Shown here: piece by piece, positions 27,201 to 34,448 of the stretch
Layout of the letters: each line of letters starts with the position of its first letter
How positions within the stretch are numbered: position 1 is the first letter of the stretch
DNA from: G963665975 sp963665975
Lineage (GTDB): Bacteria > Bacteroidota > Rhodothermia > Rhodothermales > Bin80
Length of the DNA stretch: 64,000 nucleotides
Reading direction: 5' to 3'
Assembly: GCA_963665975.1 (NCBI GenBank)
Contig: OY762508.1
Coordinates: 682,001 to 746,000, forward strand
Program-made: the position numbers and the translations under genes
Notes under the pieces: generated by a model
The model's input: the letters and a program-made list of their open reading frames with translations, nothing else
The model's database searches: none
Told to the model about the DNA's origin: nothing

Positions 27201-27960
27201 TCAGCCTGTCTTGACGGTCGTAATCTGGGTGCTCAGCAGCACGGGATCCAAGTGCCATGCATCGTACTGTGCACGCTGATATAGATCCGGTTCGCCCGTA
27301 ACGCGACTGTGCATGGCACGTCCGCCGTGCAGATTCTGACAGAACGTCGCCCGCGTCTGCGAAGACAGCCGATTGCGAATGGTGGCCCAGCTCCAGGGTA
27401 TCCCCTAGTCTTGATAAACACGTGCGAATTACGTGCACCACCGGATACGCGAGTATGGTGATGAACCAGTGTCCCTCGGTCCGATGATCCTTCTGATGCC
27501 AGATCGGACGCAGCCCCAATTAGGATCTCAGAGACCTCAACACCGCTTCCATTTCCGTCAGCACGATATACGTGCACCACAAATGCTCTGCGTCCGCATC
27601 CAAGATTTTGGTGCGCAGACACCACACTCTCGGACGGGTCACCATTCTGTTGGCCGTCGGATTGAACGTCCGCTTCCCCTCGACAGCATTACACTCCTGG
27701 TCATCCGGCACCACCGTGATGTCGTAATGCTGCACGATGCCGCCGCTGTGCGCCTTCAAACTCCCAATGCGCTCCCAGACGAGATCCAGTCGCGTTCTTG
27801 TTCGCGGCCTAGACAAGCCATCATGCAGCTTGTTCAACTGCTCCGAATCATCTCCACCAGACTTCAAGCCGGTCGATTTCTCCATTTCACACAGGTAGAA
27901 GCCACTCGTTCTTTCGCTGCGCCTGGCGCCACTCGCAGGGCCCGGTTTGGTCGCCCGAGA
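27201..27960 (-). pseudogene. Decayed IS1634-family (IS4-like DDE) transposase, C-terminal part
   Basis: Reading from 27960 to 27201, the frame gives KLHDGLSRPRTRTRLDLVWE, then LRTKILDADAEHLWCTYIVL and TEMEAVLRSLRS, which is the region around the catalytic Glu in IS1634-type transposases. A TAA at 27520-27522 interrupts it where the family has Glu (SLKSELGLRP). The same frame goes on LGLRPIWHQKDHRTEGHWF and ITILAYPVVHVIRT. A one-base shift at about 27385 is then needed to continue with WSWATIRNRLSSQTRAT and the end at TGA 27201. The N-terminal half of the protein with the first two Asp residues is missing or unrecognisable. With one nonsense and one frameshift this copy is dead. Confidence 0.78.
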
Positions 27961-28094
27961 TACCCCACCTCTCGTCGGCGCACACGGCTGCTGACAATTT
28001 CTCGCGCACGTTTGTATTTTGAAAAAGCCGCGTTGCTGGCTATCTGATCAACAGAACTATTGAAACCGGTAACTGAAATATTCCCGGACTTACA

Positions 28095-28904
28095 TTGCCT
28101 CTTACGATACGAGAACAGCAAGGCTTGCGGTTTATAGACACGAGGCCCGGACAGGATGCCTCGTCTGTCCTCCTGTTGCACGGCCTGTTTGGAGGATCGT
28201 TCGAATGGTCCGAAACGATCCGCGCGCTGAACCGGAATGGATATCGCGTCGTGCTCCCGATTATCCCATTGGATCAACTCCCGGATGGCAAGACCAATGT
28301 GCTTGGAGCGGTAGACTACGTGCGGAGTGTAGTGGAAGCACTGGGCCTGGATTCCATCACCATCATTGGCAATTCTCTCGGAGGACAGATGGCGCTCTTT
28401 TATTACCTGCGCTATCCCGAGTCGGTGAATTCACTGGTCCTCGCCGGCTCCTCTGGCATCCACGAAGAGACAATGGGGGCGACATCGATCAGGCGCCATG
28501 ACAAGGAATTTATCCGCGAGCGCGCCACTCGATCGTTCTTTGATCCCAATCACGTGACAGCCGACCTGGTAGACAGGATACATACCATCGTCTCGGACCG
28601 AACGCGGGCTCTACGCATGGTGAAGATGGTTCGGAGTTCGGCAAAGGAAAACCTACAGAATCAACTGTCTCGCGTTCGAATTCCCACGCAACTCATCTGG
28701 GGACGCAACGACGAAATCACGCCTCCCCATGTCGGCGTTACATTTGCGCAACTCCTCCCGAGCGCAGAATTGCATTTTATTGACAACTGCGGTCATGCAC
28801 CCATGAAAGAACACCCCGACACATTCAATGCGCTTGCCCTGGGATTTCTGCAACGAACCATCGGAGTGCCTGACCCCCACGCCATGGCAAACGCATCGGC
28901 ATAG
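28095..28904 (+). CDS. Alpha/beta hydrolase
   Basis: A 269-residue single-domain hydrolase. The oxyanion HGLFGG (29-34), the nucleophile Ser94 in the elbow GNSLGGQ, an acid in IWGRNDEITPP, and the catalytic His in DNCGHAPMKEHP complete the triad. The arrangement and cap region (about 120-180, charged helices) are those of the esterase/C-C hydrolase (MhpC-like) and proline-iminopeptidase-like groups. The substrate cannot be assigned. The start appears to be a TTG at 28095, since no ATG lies near and PLTIREQQGLRFIDT is what related proteins begin with. This would be a weak start. It lies just after the decayed transposase and may be preceded by its remains. Confidence 0.82.
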   Translation: MPLTIREQQGLRFIDTRPGQDASSVLLLHGLFGGSFEWSETIRALNRNGYRVVLPIIPLDQLPDGKTNVLGAVDYVRSVVEALGLDSITIIGNSLGGQMALFYYLRYPESVNSLVLAGSSGIHEETMGATSIRRHDKEFIRERATRSFFDPNHVTADLVDRIHTIVSDRTRALRMVKMVRSSAKENLQNQLSRVRIPTQLIWGRNDEITPPHVGVTFAQLLPSAELHFIDNCGHAPMKEHPDTFNALALGFLQRTIGVPDPHAMANASA

Positions 28905-29098
28905 TTGAAGATACCCGGCTTACAGGTGCGCACGACTCTTGATCGTTCGCCCCTCGTGTAATTGCTGTGCAATCGTACCGTGGAATTCGTGGCACAGGAC
29001 GCATCAACCGCTTTTGCAGTGCATCCCACGCTCGGCGTGTGAGGAACGAAATTTCGTGGTAGCGTTCGACCCCTGTCCTGCTGGCCAACGCAAACCCT

Positions 29099-29584
29099 AT
29101 GCTTTTTTTCCGCCTCTCAAGACCGGTCGCGCTCCCGCGCTCCGCCATCCAATGCGTACTGGTCACTTTGTGCTGCATAAGCGGCTGCTCACCATCACTC
29201 TATCCGCTGTACCGCGATTATGAAGTCCTGACGGAAGAGGAACCGGTCCTGGAGCGCTTGCGCGATGCCTTTGAAGAAACCGGATGGCAAACAGCGCCGC
29301 CACCTGCTCCCAATGCCGTAACCACTCAGGAAAAACGTATTCGATCCTGGGGCCTGTATCGCGTGATGGTGTCCATAGAAGCCGTGCCCGTGGGGCGCGA
29401 CCATGTGCGCCTTTTCGTACACCCGTACCGGCACTATATCACGGGCAGCCGTAGCAAGATCGCATACCTGAAAGGCGGCATCCGCCGAGCCGTACTTCGT
29501 GATCTGGACAAGGCCTTCGAATCCAGGGGCCTCGTGGCTGTCGGCACGGGAAGATCACGCGACCGTGAGAGCGTGCCGCGCTAG
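29099..29584 (+). CDS. Probable lipoprotein, function unknown
   Basis: A 161-residue protein with an N-terminal hydrophobic segment ending in a lipobox-like CCISGC (Cys30), so probably anchored to a membrane as a lipoprotein. The mature region has LYRDYEVLTEEEPVLERL, a Pro-rich linker, a central beta region (GLYRVMVSIEAVPVGRDHVR, then LFVHPYRHYITG), and a basic helix with RRAVLRDLDKAFESRGLVAVG. No known family recognised. It ends 109 bases before the tmRNA gene. Confidence 0.62.
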   Translation: MLFFRLSRPVALPRSAIQCVLVTLCCISGCSPSLYPLYRDYEVLTEEEPVLERLRDAFEETGWQTAPPPAPNAVTTQEKRIRSWGLYRVMVSIEAVPVGRDHVRLFVHPYRHYITGSRSKIAYLKGGIRRAVLRDLDKAFESRGLVAVGTGRSRDRESVPR

Positions 29585-29693
29585 TACCTGTGACGCTGCC
29601 CGCCAGCTCCCATTACGTGCTTTTGTCATGTAGCGTGTATCTGTCTGCTCTACATTGCGTATATTAGGAGCGGCATTTGTTCTTTCTAAGTAT

Positions 29694-30061
29694 GGGGATG
29701 ACACGGATTCGACGGATGGAACCGTGCAGCAGGCTGCGTGTCGAGCACCTTGGCAAGCTCGTAACATTGGCCAGGAAACACGTAACTGCGAACGACTACT
29801 CGTACGCGATGGCCGCATAAACGCCGCCATCTGTCTCCCCTGAGCGCCCGCTCATCGGCGCCTGGGGAGGCATCGACTAAGGTGAGATAGCCACTGCTGA
29901 TTCCGGCTGGATCGGCGGCGGCGAAACCTGATCAGCCTGTGCCGGCTACCCGCCCTGGCGGTCGGCCCAACGTAGCCGGCGAGATGCAGTAGATCGCCTA
30001 CACATGTAGACGCCTGCCTTGTGCGTTCATTCGGACCCGGGTTCGACTCCCGGCATCTCCA
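29694..30061 (+). ncRNA. ssrA: Transfer-messenger RNA (tmRNA)
   Basis: The 5' end GGGGATG pairs with the 3' CATCTCC, and the 3' T-arm and acceptor read GGGTTCGACTCCCGGCATC, as in tRNA-Ala-like domains of tmRNAs. GGATTCGACGG follows the 5' end, a near-universal tmRNA motif. The tag reading frame starts at GCG 29788 and encodes ANDYSYAMAA, ending at TAA 29818-29820. The tag closely resembles the ADDYSYAMAA tag I recall for Salinibacter. CCA is not encoded at the 3' end. tmRNA and SmpB rescue ribosomes stalled on broken messages and mark the products for ClpXP/ClpAP-type proteases. The smpB gene lies in this window at 50660. A large hairpin follows at 30074-30112. Confidence 0.97.
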
Positions 30062-30073
30062 CTATCATCGCCC

Positions 30074-30112
30074 CAATACTGGCCGCCAGGAAATACCTTG
30101 CGGCCAGTATTG
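30074..30112 (+). terminator. Hairpin after tmRNA, probable terminator
   Basis: A perfect 13-bp inverted repeat: CAATACTGGCCGC at 30074-30086 and GCGGCCAGTATTG at 30100-30112, with a 13-base loop. It starts 12 bases after the tmRNA 3' end. The T-tract is short (TTAT), so it may act as a transcript end formed by processing or as a weak intrinsic terminator. It lies just before the dienelactone-hydrolase gene start at 30157. Confidence 0.72.
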
Positions 30113-30156
30113 TTATCGGGCTAATGCAGCATCGACATGTATTACGCTTGTTAGCC

Positions 30157-31056
30157 ATGACGCCTCTTGCCGCCAAAGACCTGGATCACGGCGTATTCGA
30201 ACTCTTCGACCGGTACGTTCACAGCCAGATCAGTCGCCGTGAATTTATCGATCGCCTGTCCGCGTACGCCGTGGGAGGGCTTACAGTGGCCTCTATTCTG
30301 GCGTACCTGTCCCCGAAGTATGCCTCCGCCCAACAAATACGTGCAGGAGACCCCCGGCTGGACGAAGAATATGTGACCTATCCCTCTCCCAAGGGAGGCG
30401 ACACCATCCGAGGCCTGCTCTGCCGCCCCAATGGCACGGATGGAGCACTGAATGGCGTCGTTGTGGTGCACGAAAATCGGGGACTCAACCCGCACATCGA
30501 AGATGTCTGCAGGAGGGCCGCCGTGGCTGGTTTCCTCGCGCTCGCGCCGGATGCGCTGACGCCCCTGGGTGGCTATCCGGGCGATGACGACGAAGGGCGC
30601 CGAATGCAGCGCCGGCGAGATCGCCCGGAAATGCTGGAAGACTTTATCGCAGGTTTCGAATATCTGAAAACGCGACCGAAGTGTACCGGCAACGTCGGTG
30701 TTGTTGGCTTCTGCTTCGGTGGCTGGATATCCAACATGATGGCTGCGCGCGCGCCTGAATTGCGAGCGGCAGTCCCTTTCTATGGCTCGCCACCCGCGGC
30801 GGAAGAAACGGCAAACATCCAGGCCCCTCTGCTGCTCCATTTTGCCGAACTCGACACACGGATTAATGCGGGATGGCCTGCCTATGAAGCCGCATTGAAG
30901 GAGCATGGCAAACAATACACGGCCCACATGTATACAGGCGTCCAACATGGCTTCCACAATGACACCACACCACGCTACAATGCAGAGGCCGCAATACTGG
31001 CATGGACACGAACTATCGAGTTCCTAAGCGCAGAACTTGCGCAGTCTTCCCGGTAA
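30157..31056 (+). CDS. Dienelactone-hydrolase-family protein with a possible Tat signal
   Basis: A 299-residue alpha/beta hydrolase of the dienelactone hydrolase type. The nucleophile is Cys186 in VGFCFGGW, the acid Asp233 in FAELDTR, and the His264 in GVQHGFHN. HENRGL (oxyanion region) is also typical. The N-terminus carries SRREFIDRL at 26-34, a twin-arginine-like motif, then a hydrophobic stretch and ASAQQ, so the protein is probably exported through the Tat pathway. The ATG at 30157 was chosen. Earlier in-frame codons (30124, or further up inside the tmRNA) are rejected because they run into the RNA gene or the hairpin. The natural substrate is unknown. Confidence 0.83.
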   Translation: MTPLAAKDLDHGVFELFDRYVHSQISRREFIDRLSAYAVGGLTVASILAYLSPKYASAQQIRAGDPRLDEEYVTYPSPKGGDTIRGLLCRPNGTDGALNGVVVVHENRGLNPHIEDVCRRAAVAGFLALAPDALTPLGGYPGDDDEGRRMQRRRDRPEMLEDFIAGFEYLKTRPKCTGNVGVVGFCFGGWISNMMAARAPELRAAVPFYGSPPAAEETANIQAPLLLHFAELDTRINAGWPAYEAALKEHGKQYTAHMYTGVQHGFHNDTTPRYNAEAAILAWTRTIEFLSAELAQSSR

Positions 31057-31163
31057 CACGCCGGAAGCATAAGAACTGCACACCATACCGGGAGCGTATT
31101 GGCCGTGGCATAAGTGTGCGGAATTGGCTATCTATATAGAGAAGGCAGGCCTAATCGCCTGCA

Positions 31164-31628
31164 ATGCCTACCAGTCATATTCCACACACTACCATGCACT
31201 GGAACACACTCTCCAAGTATCAGGACATTGGGCTGCTCGTATTGCGCCTGGGCTTCGGCCTGGGATTTCTGTTCTTCCATGGATGGGGAAAGCTGACCGG
31301 AGGCCCGGAAGTGTGGGCCGATGTCGGAGGTGTCATGACCATCTTTGGCATCGGTTTCGGCCATGCTTTCTTCGGTTTCATGGCAGCCTTCGCCGAATCA
31401 ATCGGCGGCCTCATGTTTGCAGCAGGCTTGCTCTTTCGACCGATCAGCAGCCTGCTCGCATTCGTGATGTTTACGGCCATGCTGAACCACTTTATCAGCG
31501 GGCAGGGTACCCCGGCACACGCATTCAAGAATCTTTTTGTGCTATTGGGCATCATGACCGTGGGCCCTGGGAAATACAGCCTCGACAGCGTCATCGCCAG
31601 CAAATGTTCTACGTCCGCCGATGACTAG
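31164..31628 (+). CDS. DoxX family membrane protein
   Basis: A 154-residue protein with four transmembrane helices and the DoxX family pattern: LLVLRLGFGLGFLFFHGWGK in the first, GFMAAFAESIGGLMFAAGL in the second, AFVMFTAMLNHFISG in the third. DoxX proteins are membrane components tied to redox or quinone-related processes, but their role is usually unclear. The ATG at 31164 or 31194 may be the start. The stop overlaps the beginning of the next gene by 8 bases, so the two are translationally coupled. Confidence 0.85.
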   Translation: MPTSHIPHTTMHWNTLSKYQDIGLLVLRLGFGLGFLFFHGWGKLTGGPEVWADVGGVMTIFGIGFGHAFFGFMAAFAESIGGLMFAAGLLFRPISSLLAFVMFTAMLNHFISGQGTPAHAFKNLFVLLGIMTVGPGKYSLDSVIASKCSTSADD

Positions 31629-32496
31629 AATGCTCCTGCTCTTCGCGCTCTTGTGGACGCTGCCACTCACGGCTGACGCACAGCATGGCACCGTGCATGA
31701 CGATCTGTTCATGACGAGTGACATTCTCGGCTCCGAGAGGAAGTTCGCTGTATACCTGCCACCTGACTACGACACATCCGAGCGCAGCTATCCCGTTCTA
31801 TATCTGCTGCACGGGGCCGGAGACGATCAGACCGGATGGGTGCAGTTCGGGGAAGTGCTCCATATCGCCGACAAGGCTATCGCAAGCGGCAAGGCCACCC
31901 CAATGGTCATTATCATGCCGGATGCCAATACTGGGAAGCGCGGGTACTTCAACGACGTATCGAACACCTGGCGGTACGAGGACTTCTTCTTCGAAGAATT
32001 GATGCCGCATGTCGAAGAGCGTTTTCGTATCAAGAGCCAGAAGCGGTATCGCGCCGTCGCCGGGCTTTCCATGGGAGGAGGCGGCTCCTTTATGTACGCA
32101 CTGCACAGGCCTGATCTCTTTTCCTCGGCAGCGCCGCTGAGCGCTTACACTGGACCACGCTCTGCAGAGCAGTACAGATCGGTGCGGCAACGTTGGGGTG
32201 ACCCTGTCCCAGAGGATATTTCCCAGGAAACACTGGAAGAATTTATCCGCAGGCATGATGCCGTAACGCTGGTCGAAACCCTGCCCGAAGATGCCCTCAA
32301 GTCTGTCCGCTGGTTCATAGACTGTGGAGACGACGATTTCCTGTACGAAGGCAACTCTCTCGTCCACATCGCCCTTCGCAAACGTGAGATACCACACGAA
32401 TTCCGCATTCGCGACGGCGGCCATACCTGGACCTATTGGCGCGACAGCCTGCCGGTAGTGCTGGAATTCGTCTCGCAGGCCTTCCATCAATATTGA
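31621..32496 (+). CDS. Secreted esterase (esterase D / feruloyl-esterase-like)
   Basis: A 291-residue protein. A signal peptide (MTRMLLLFALLWTLPLTADA, cleaved before QHG) is followed by a PF00756-type esterase: RKFAVYLPPDY, YLLHGAGDDQTGWV, nucleophile Ser150 in AGLSMGGGGS, an acid in the CGDDDFLYEG segment and the His in RDGGHTWTYW. Relatives cleave aryl or acyl esters, including feruloyl esters, or act as S-formylglutathione hydrolases. The export signal argues for an extracytoplasmic carbohydrate ester or peptide ester. It overlaps the DoxX gene by 8 bases and probably shares its operon. Confidence 0.85.
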   Translation: MTRMLLLFALLWTLPLTADAQHGTVHDDLFMTSDILGSERKFAVYLPPDYDTSERSYPVLYLLHGAGDDQTGWVQFGEVLHIADKAIASGKATPMVIIMPDANTGKRGYFNDVSNTWRYEDFFFEELMPHVEERFRIKSQKRYRAVAGLSMGGGGSFMYALHRPDLFSSAAPLSAYTGPRSAEQYRSVRQRWGDPVPEDISQETLEEFIRRHDAVTLVETLPEDALKSVRWFIDCGDDDFLYEGNSLVHIALRKREIPHEFRIRDGGHTWTYWRDSLPVVLEFVSQAFHQY

Positions 32497-32670
32497 TCAA
32501 CAAAGTGAACGGCTGCAGGCAAGCCGCTCCGCAGGATTCCTCGCGGAAACGCCGCCAGTGCACTGGCGTATACGACCCATCTCTCTGTTTACTGATGACC
32601 ATAGCATTGTGAACCGCCTCGCCCAATAGTATTCTTGATAGACGCACCCGCGACGAACAGAGAGCCATCC

Positions 32671-33921
32671 ATGGATGACGCTTATCCCGCACCCGCCACC
32701 TATCGGTTTAAGTGGAATGGCCAAGTGCCGGATCTTGCGATACTGCCGGACACGTTTGCGCCGTTTCTCACCTCTGTACGGCGCTATCTCCATGCACGGC
32801 CCGAGATAGGCTACCAGGAAAAGGAAACGCATCAATTCATTCGTCGGCATCTGGAAATGGCCGGCCTTACCGTCGTCGGACCACTTGCCAAGACCGGGCT
32901 CTATGTGGACATCGTCGGTGGGCACCCCGGACCCAAGATCGGATACCGAAGCGACATGGACGCCCTCCCCATCCAGGACGGCAAGAGCGTACCCTATAGA
33001 TCTCAACACGACGGAGTCGCCCACCTGTGCGGACACGACGCCCACATGACTGTAGCCCTGGGCGTGGCACTCCTCTTGCAGCATTTGCGTGACCAAATCC
33101 ACGGATCGGTGCGCGTATTTTTTCAGCCAAACGAAGAAGGCACTCCCAGCGGATCGGTGCCGATGATTAAGGCTGGTGTGCTTGAGGGCCTGGAAGCCGT
33201 TTACTGTATTCATGCCGATCCCACGCTCGACGTCGGCGTCTACGGCCTCATTACCGGGCCCGTCACGGCCTCCTCTGATCGATTGCGCGCGTGCATTCGT
33301 GCGAAACGCACCGGGCACTCAGCGAGGCCCCACCAGGCCAAGGACACCATTTGGATCGCCAACCTGCTCCTGAACCAATTCTACCAGTACATTGGCCGCA
33401 TCACCGATGCGCGCAATGGGGCCGTGCTGACCGTGTGCATGTTCAAGGGTGGTATCACCCACAATGTCATTCCCTCAGAAGTGACGTTCGAAGGAACGCT
33501 GCGATGCCTGAACCGCGATGACCGGACAAACCTGAAAGCTCTCATGCGCCAGACGGCCGAACAGCTGGCTGCACTACATGGAGTGTCGATTGATCTTGAG
33601 TTTACCAGCAGCATGTCATCTGTATTGAACGACCAGAGGCTCGTTCAAAACGTACGCAATACCATTGAACAGTTGTTCGGGCCAGAAGCCTCGTTTGATA
33701 TTCCTGTCCCAAGCATGGGATCGGAGGATTTTGCCCACTATCTGGAATACCTGCCCGGCATGCTCGCGCGCGTCGGCACCGCCTCAGGCATCTGGTCGCG
33801 CCTCCCGTTGCATGACAACCAGTTCGACCTGGACGATGCCTGCCTGCAACCAGCGGTGAGACTAATGAGTCAGGCACTCATGAATCACCTGCGCCTAGGG
33901 ATACTGCAGGAACGCGCCTGA
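32671..33921 (+). CDS. M20-family amidohydrolase
   Basis: A 416-residue zinc peptidase/amidohydrolase of the M20D (hippurate hydrolase/IAA-amino acid hydrolase) group. RRYLHARPEIGYQEKETHQF at the start, YRSDMDALPI, the metal-binding CGHDAHMT, QPNEEGTP with the catalytic Glu pair, and GSEDFAHYLEY near the C-terminus are the family marks. A dimerisation domain lies in the middle (RLRACIRAKRTGHSARPHQ). These enzymes remove acyl groups from amino acids or open small peptides. The substrate is not known. I took the ATG at 32671. A TTG at 32635 is in frame. It lies 174 bases after the esterase gene on the same strand. Confidence 0.87.
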   Translation: MDDAYPAPATYRFKWNGQVPDLAILPDTFAPFLTSVRRYLHARPEIGYQEKETHQFIRRHLEMAGLTVVGPLAKTGLYVDIVGGHPGPKIGYRSDMDALPIQDGKSVPYRSQHDGVAHLCGHDAHMTVALGVALLLQHLRDQIHGSVRVFFQPNEEGTPSGSVPMIKAGVLEGLEAVYCIHADPTLDVGVYGLITGPVTASSDRLRACIRAKRTGHSARPHQAKDTIWIANLLLNQFYQYIGRITDARNGAVLTVCMFKGGITHNVIPSEVTFEGTLRCLNRDDRTNLKALMRQTAEQLAALHGVSIDLEFTSSMSSVLNDQRLVQNVRNTIEQLFGPEASFDIPVPSMGSEDFAHYLEYLPGMLARVGTASGIWSRLPLHDNQFDLDDACLQPAVRLMSQALMNHLRLGILQERA

Positions 33922-34061
33922 TCCTGGTGCTGTGCGCGTGGAACAGCGCCAGAGTGCTGTTGTTGGCATTGTTAGACGCAATTTCGGCAGTCTGCTGGAA
34001 CAGCAGATAGTAGCCTGTGTAGCATGCAACGAAGCACTTTCAAGAGCTCGGGACCAATACC

Positions 34062-34415
34062 ATGCCGGAAGACACCGTTGCCCGTCCAACGCCGGTGCTG
34101 CTCAGCCCACGTGCGGCGGAAGAGGTGAGGAAAATCCTGACCGAGCAACCGATCCCGGAAGGATACGGCCTTCGCATCGGTGTGCGCGGCGGAGGCTGCT
34201 CAGGAATGAGCTATATCCTGGGTTTCGACAAACTGCGCGAACACGACCTGACGTTCGATTATGACGGCATCGCCCTCTATATTGACAAGCGCCACGGACT
34301 CTACCTGATGGGTACGACCATCGATTACCACGTAGGGCTCAATGCGCGCGGGTTCACCTTCACCAACCCCAACGCCACGCAGACATGCGGGTGCGGGTCC
34401 AGCTTCGCGGCGTAA
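34062..34415 (+). CDS. Iron-sulfur cluster assembly/carrier protein (IscA/HesB type)
   Basis: A 117-residue A-type iron-sulfur carrier. The three conserved Cys residues are C46 in GGGCSGMSY and C109 and C111 in QTCGCGSSF. Such proteins hold and pass on 2Fe-2S or 4Fe-4S clusters to target enzymes. Whether it is IscA, SufA or ErpA is not clear from sequence. The ATG at 34062 is well placed. clpC follows at 33 bases on the same strand. Confidence 0.92.
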   Translation: MPEDTVARPTPVLLSPRAAEEVRKILTEQPIPEGYGLRIGVRGGGCSGMSYILGFDKLREHDLTFDYDGIALYIDKRHGLYLMGTTIDYHVGLNARGFTFTNPNATQTCGCGSSFAA

Positions 34416-34448
34416 TACGCCATCACGGGTTCAGCTTACGGAGTAAGC

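Noticed and set aside
29555..29830. 91-codon minus-strand frame overlapping the tmRNA gene
   Set aside because: It overlaps a well-defined RNA gene and shows no protein family.
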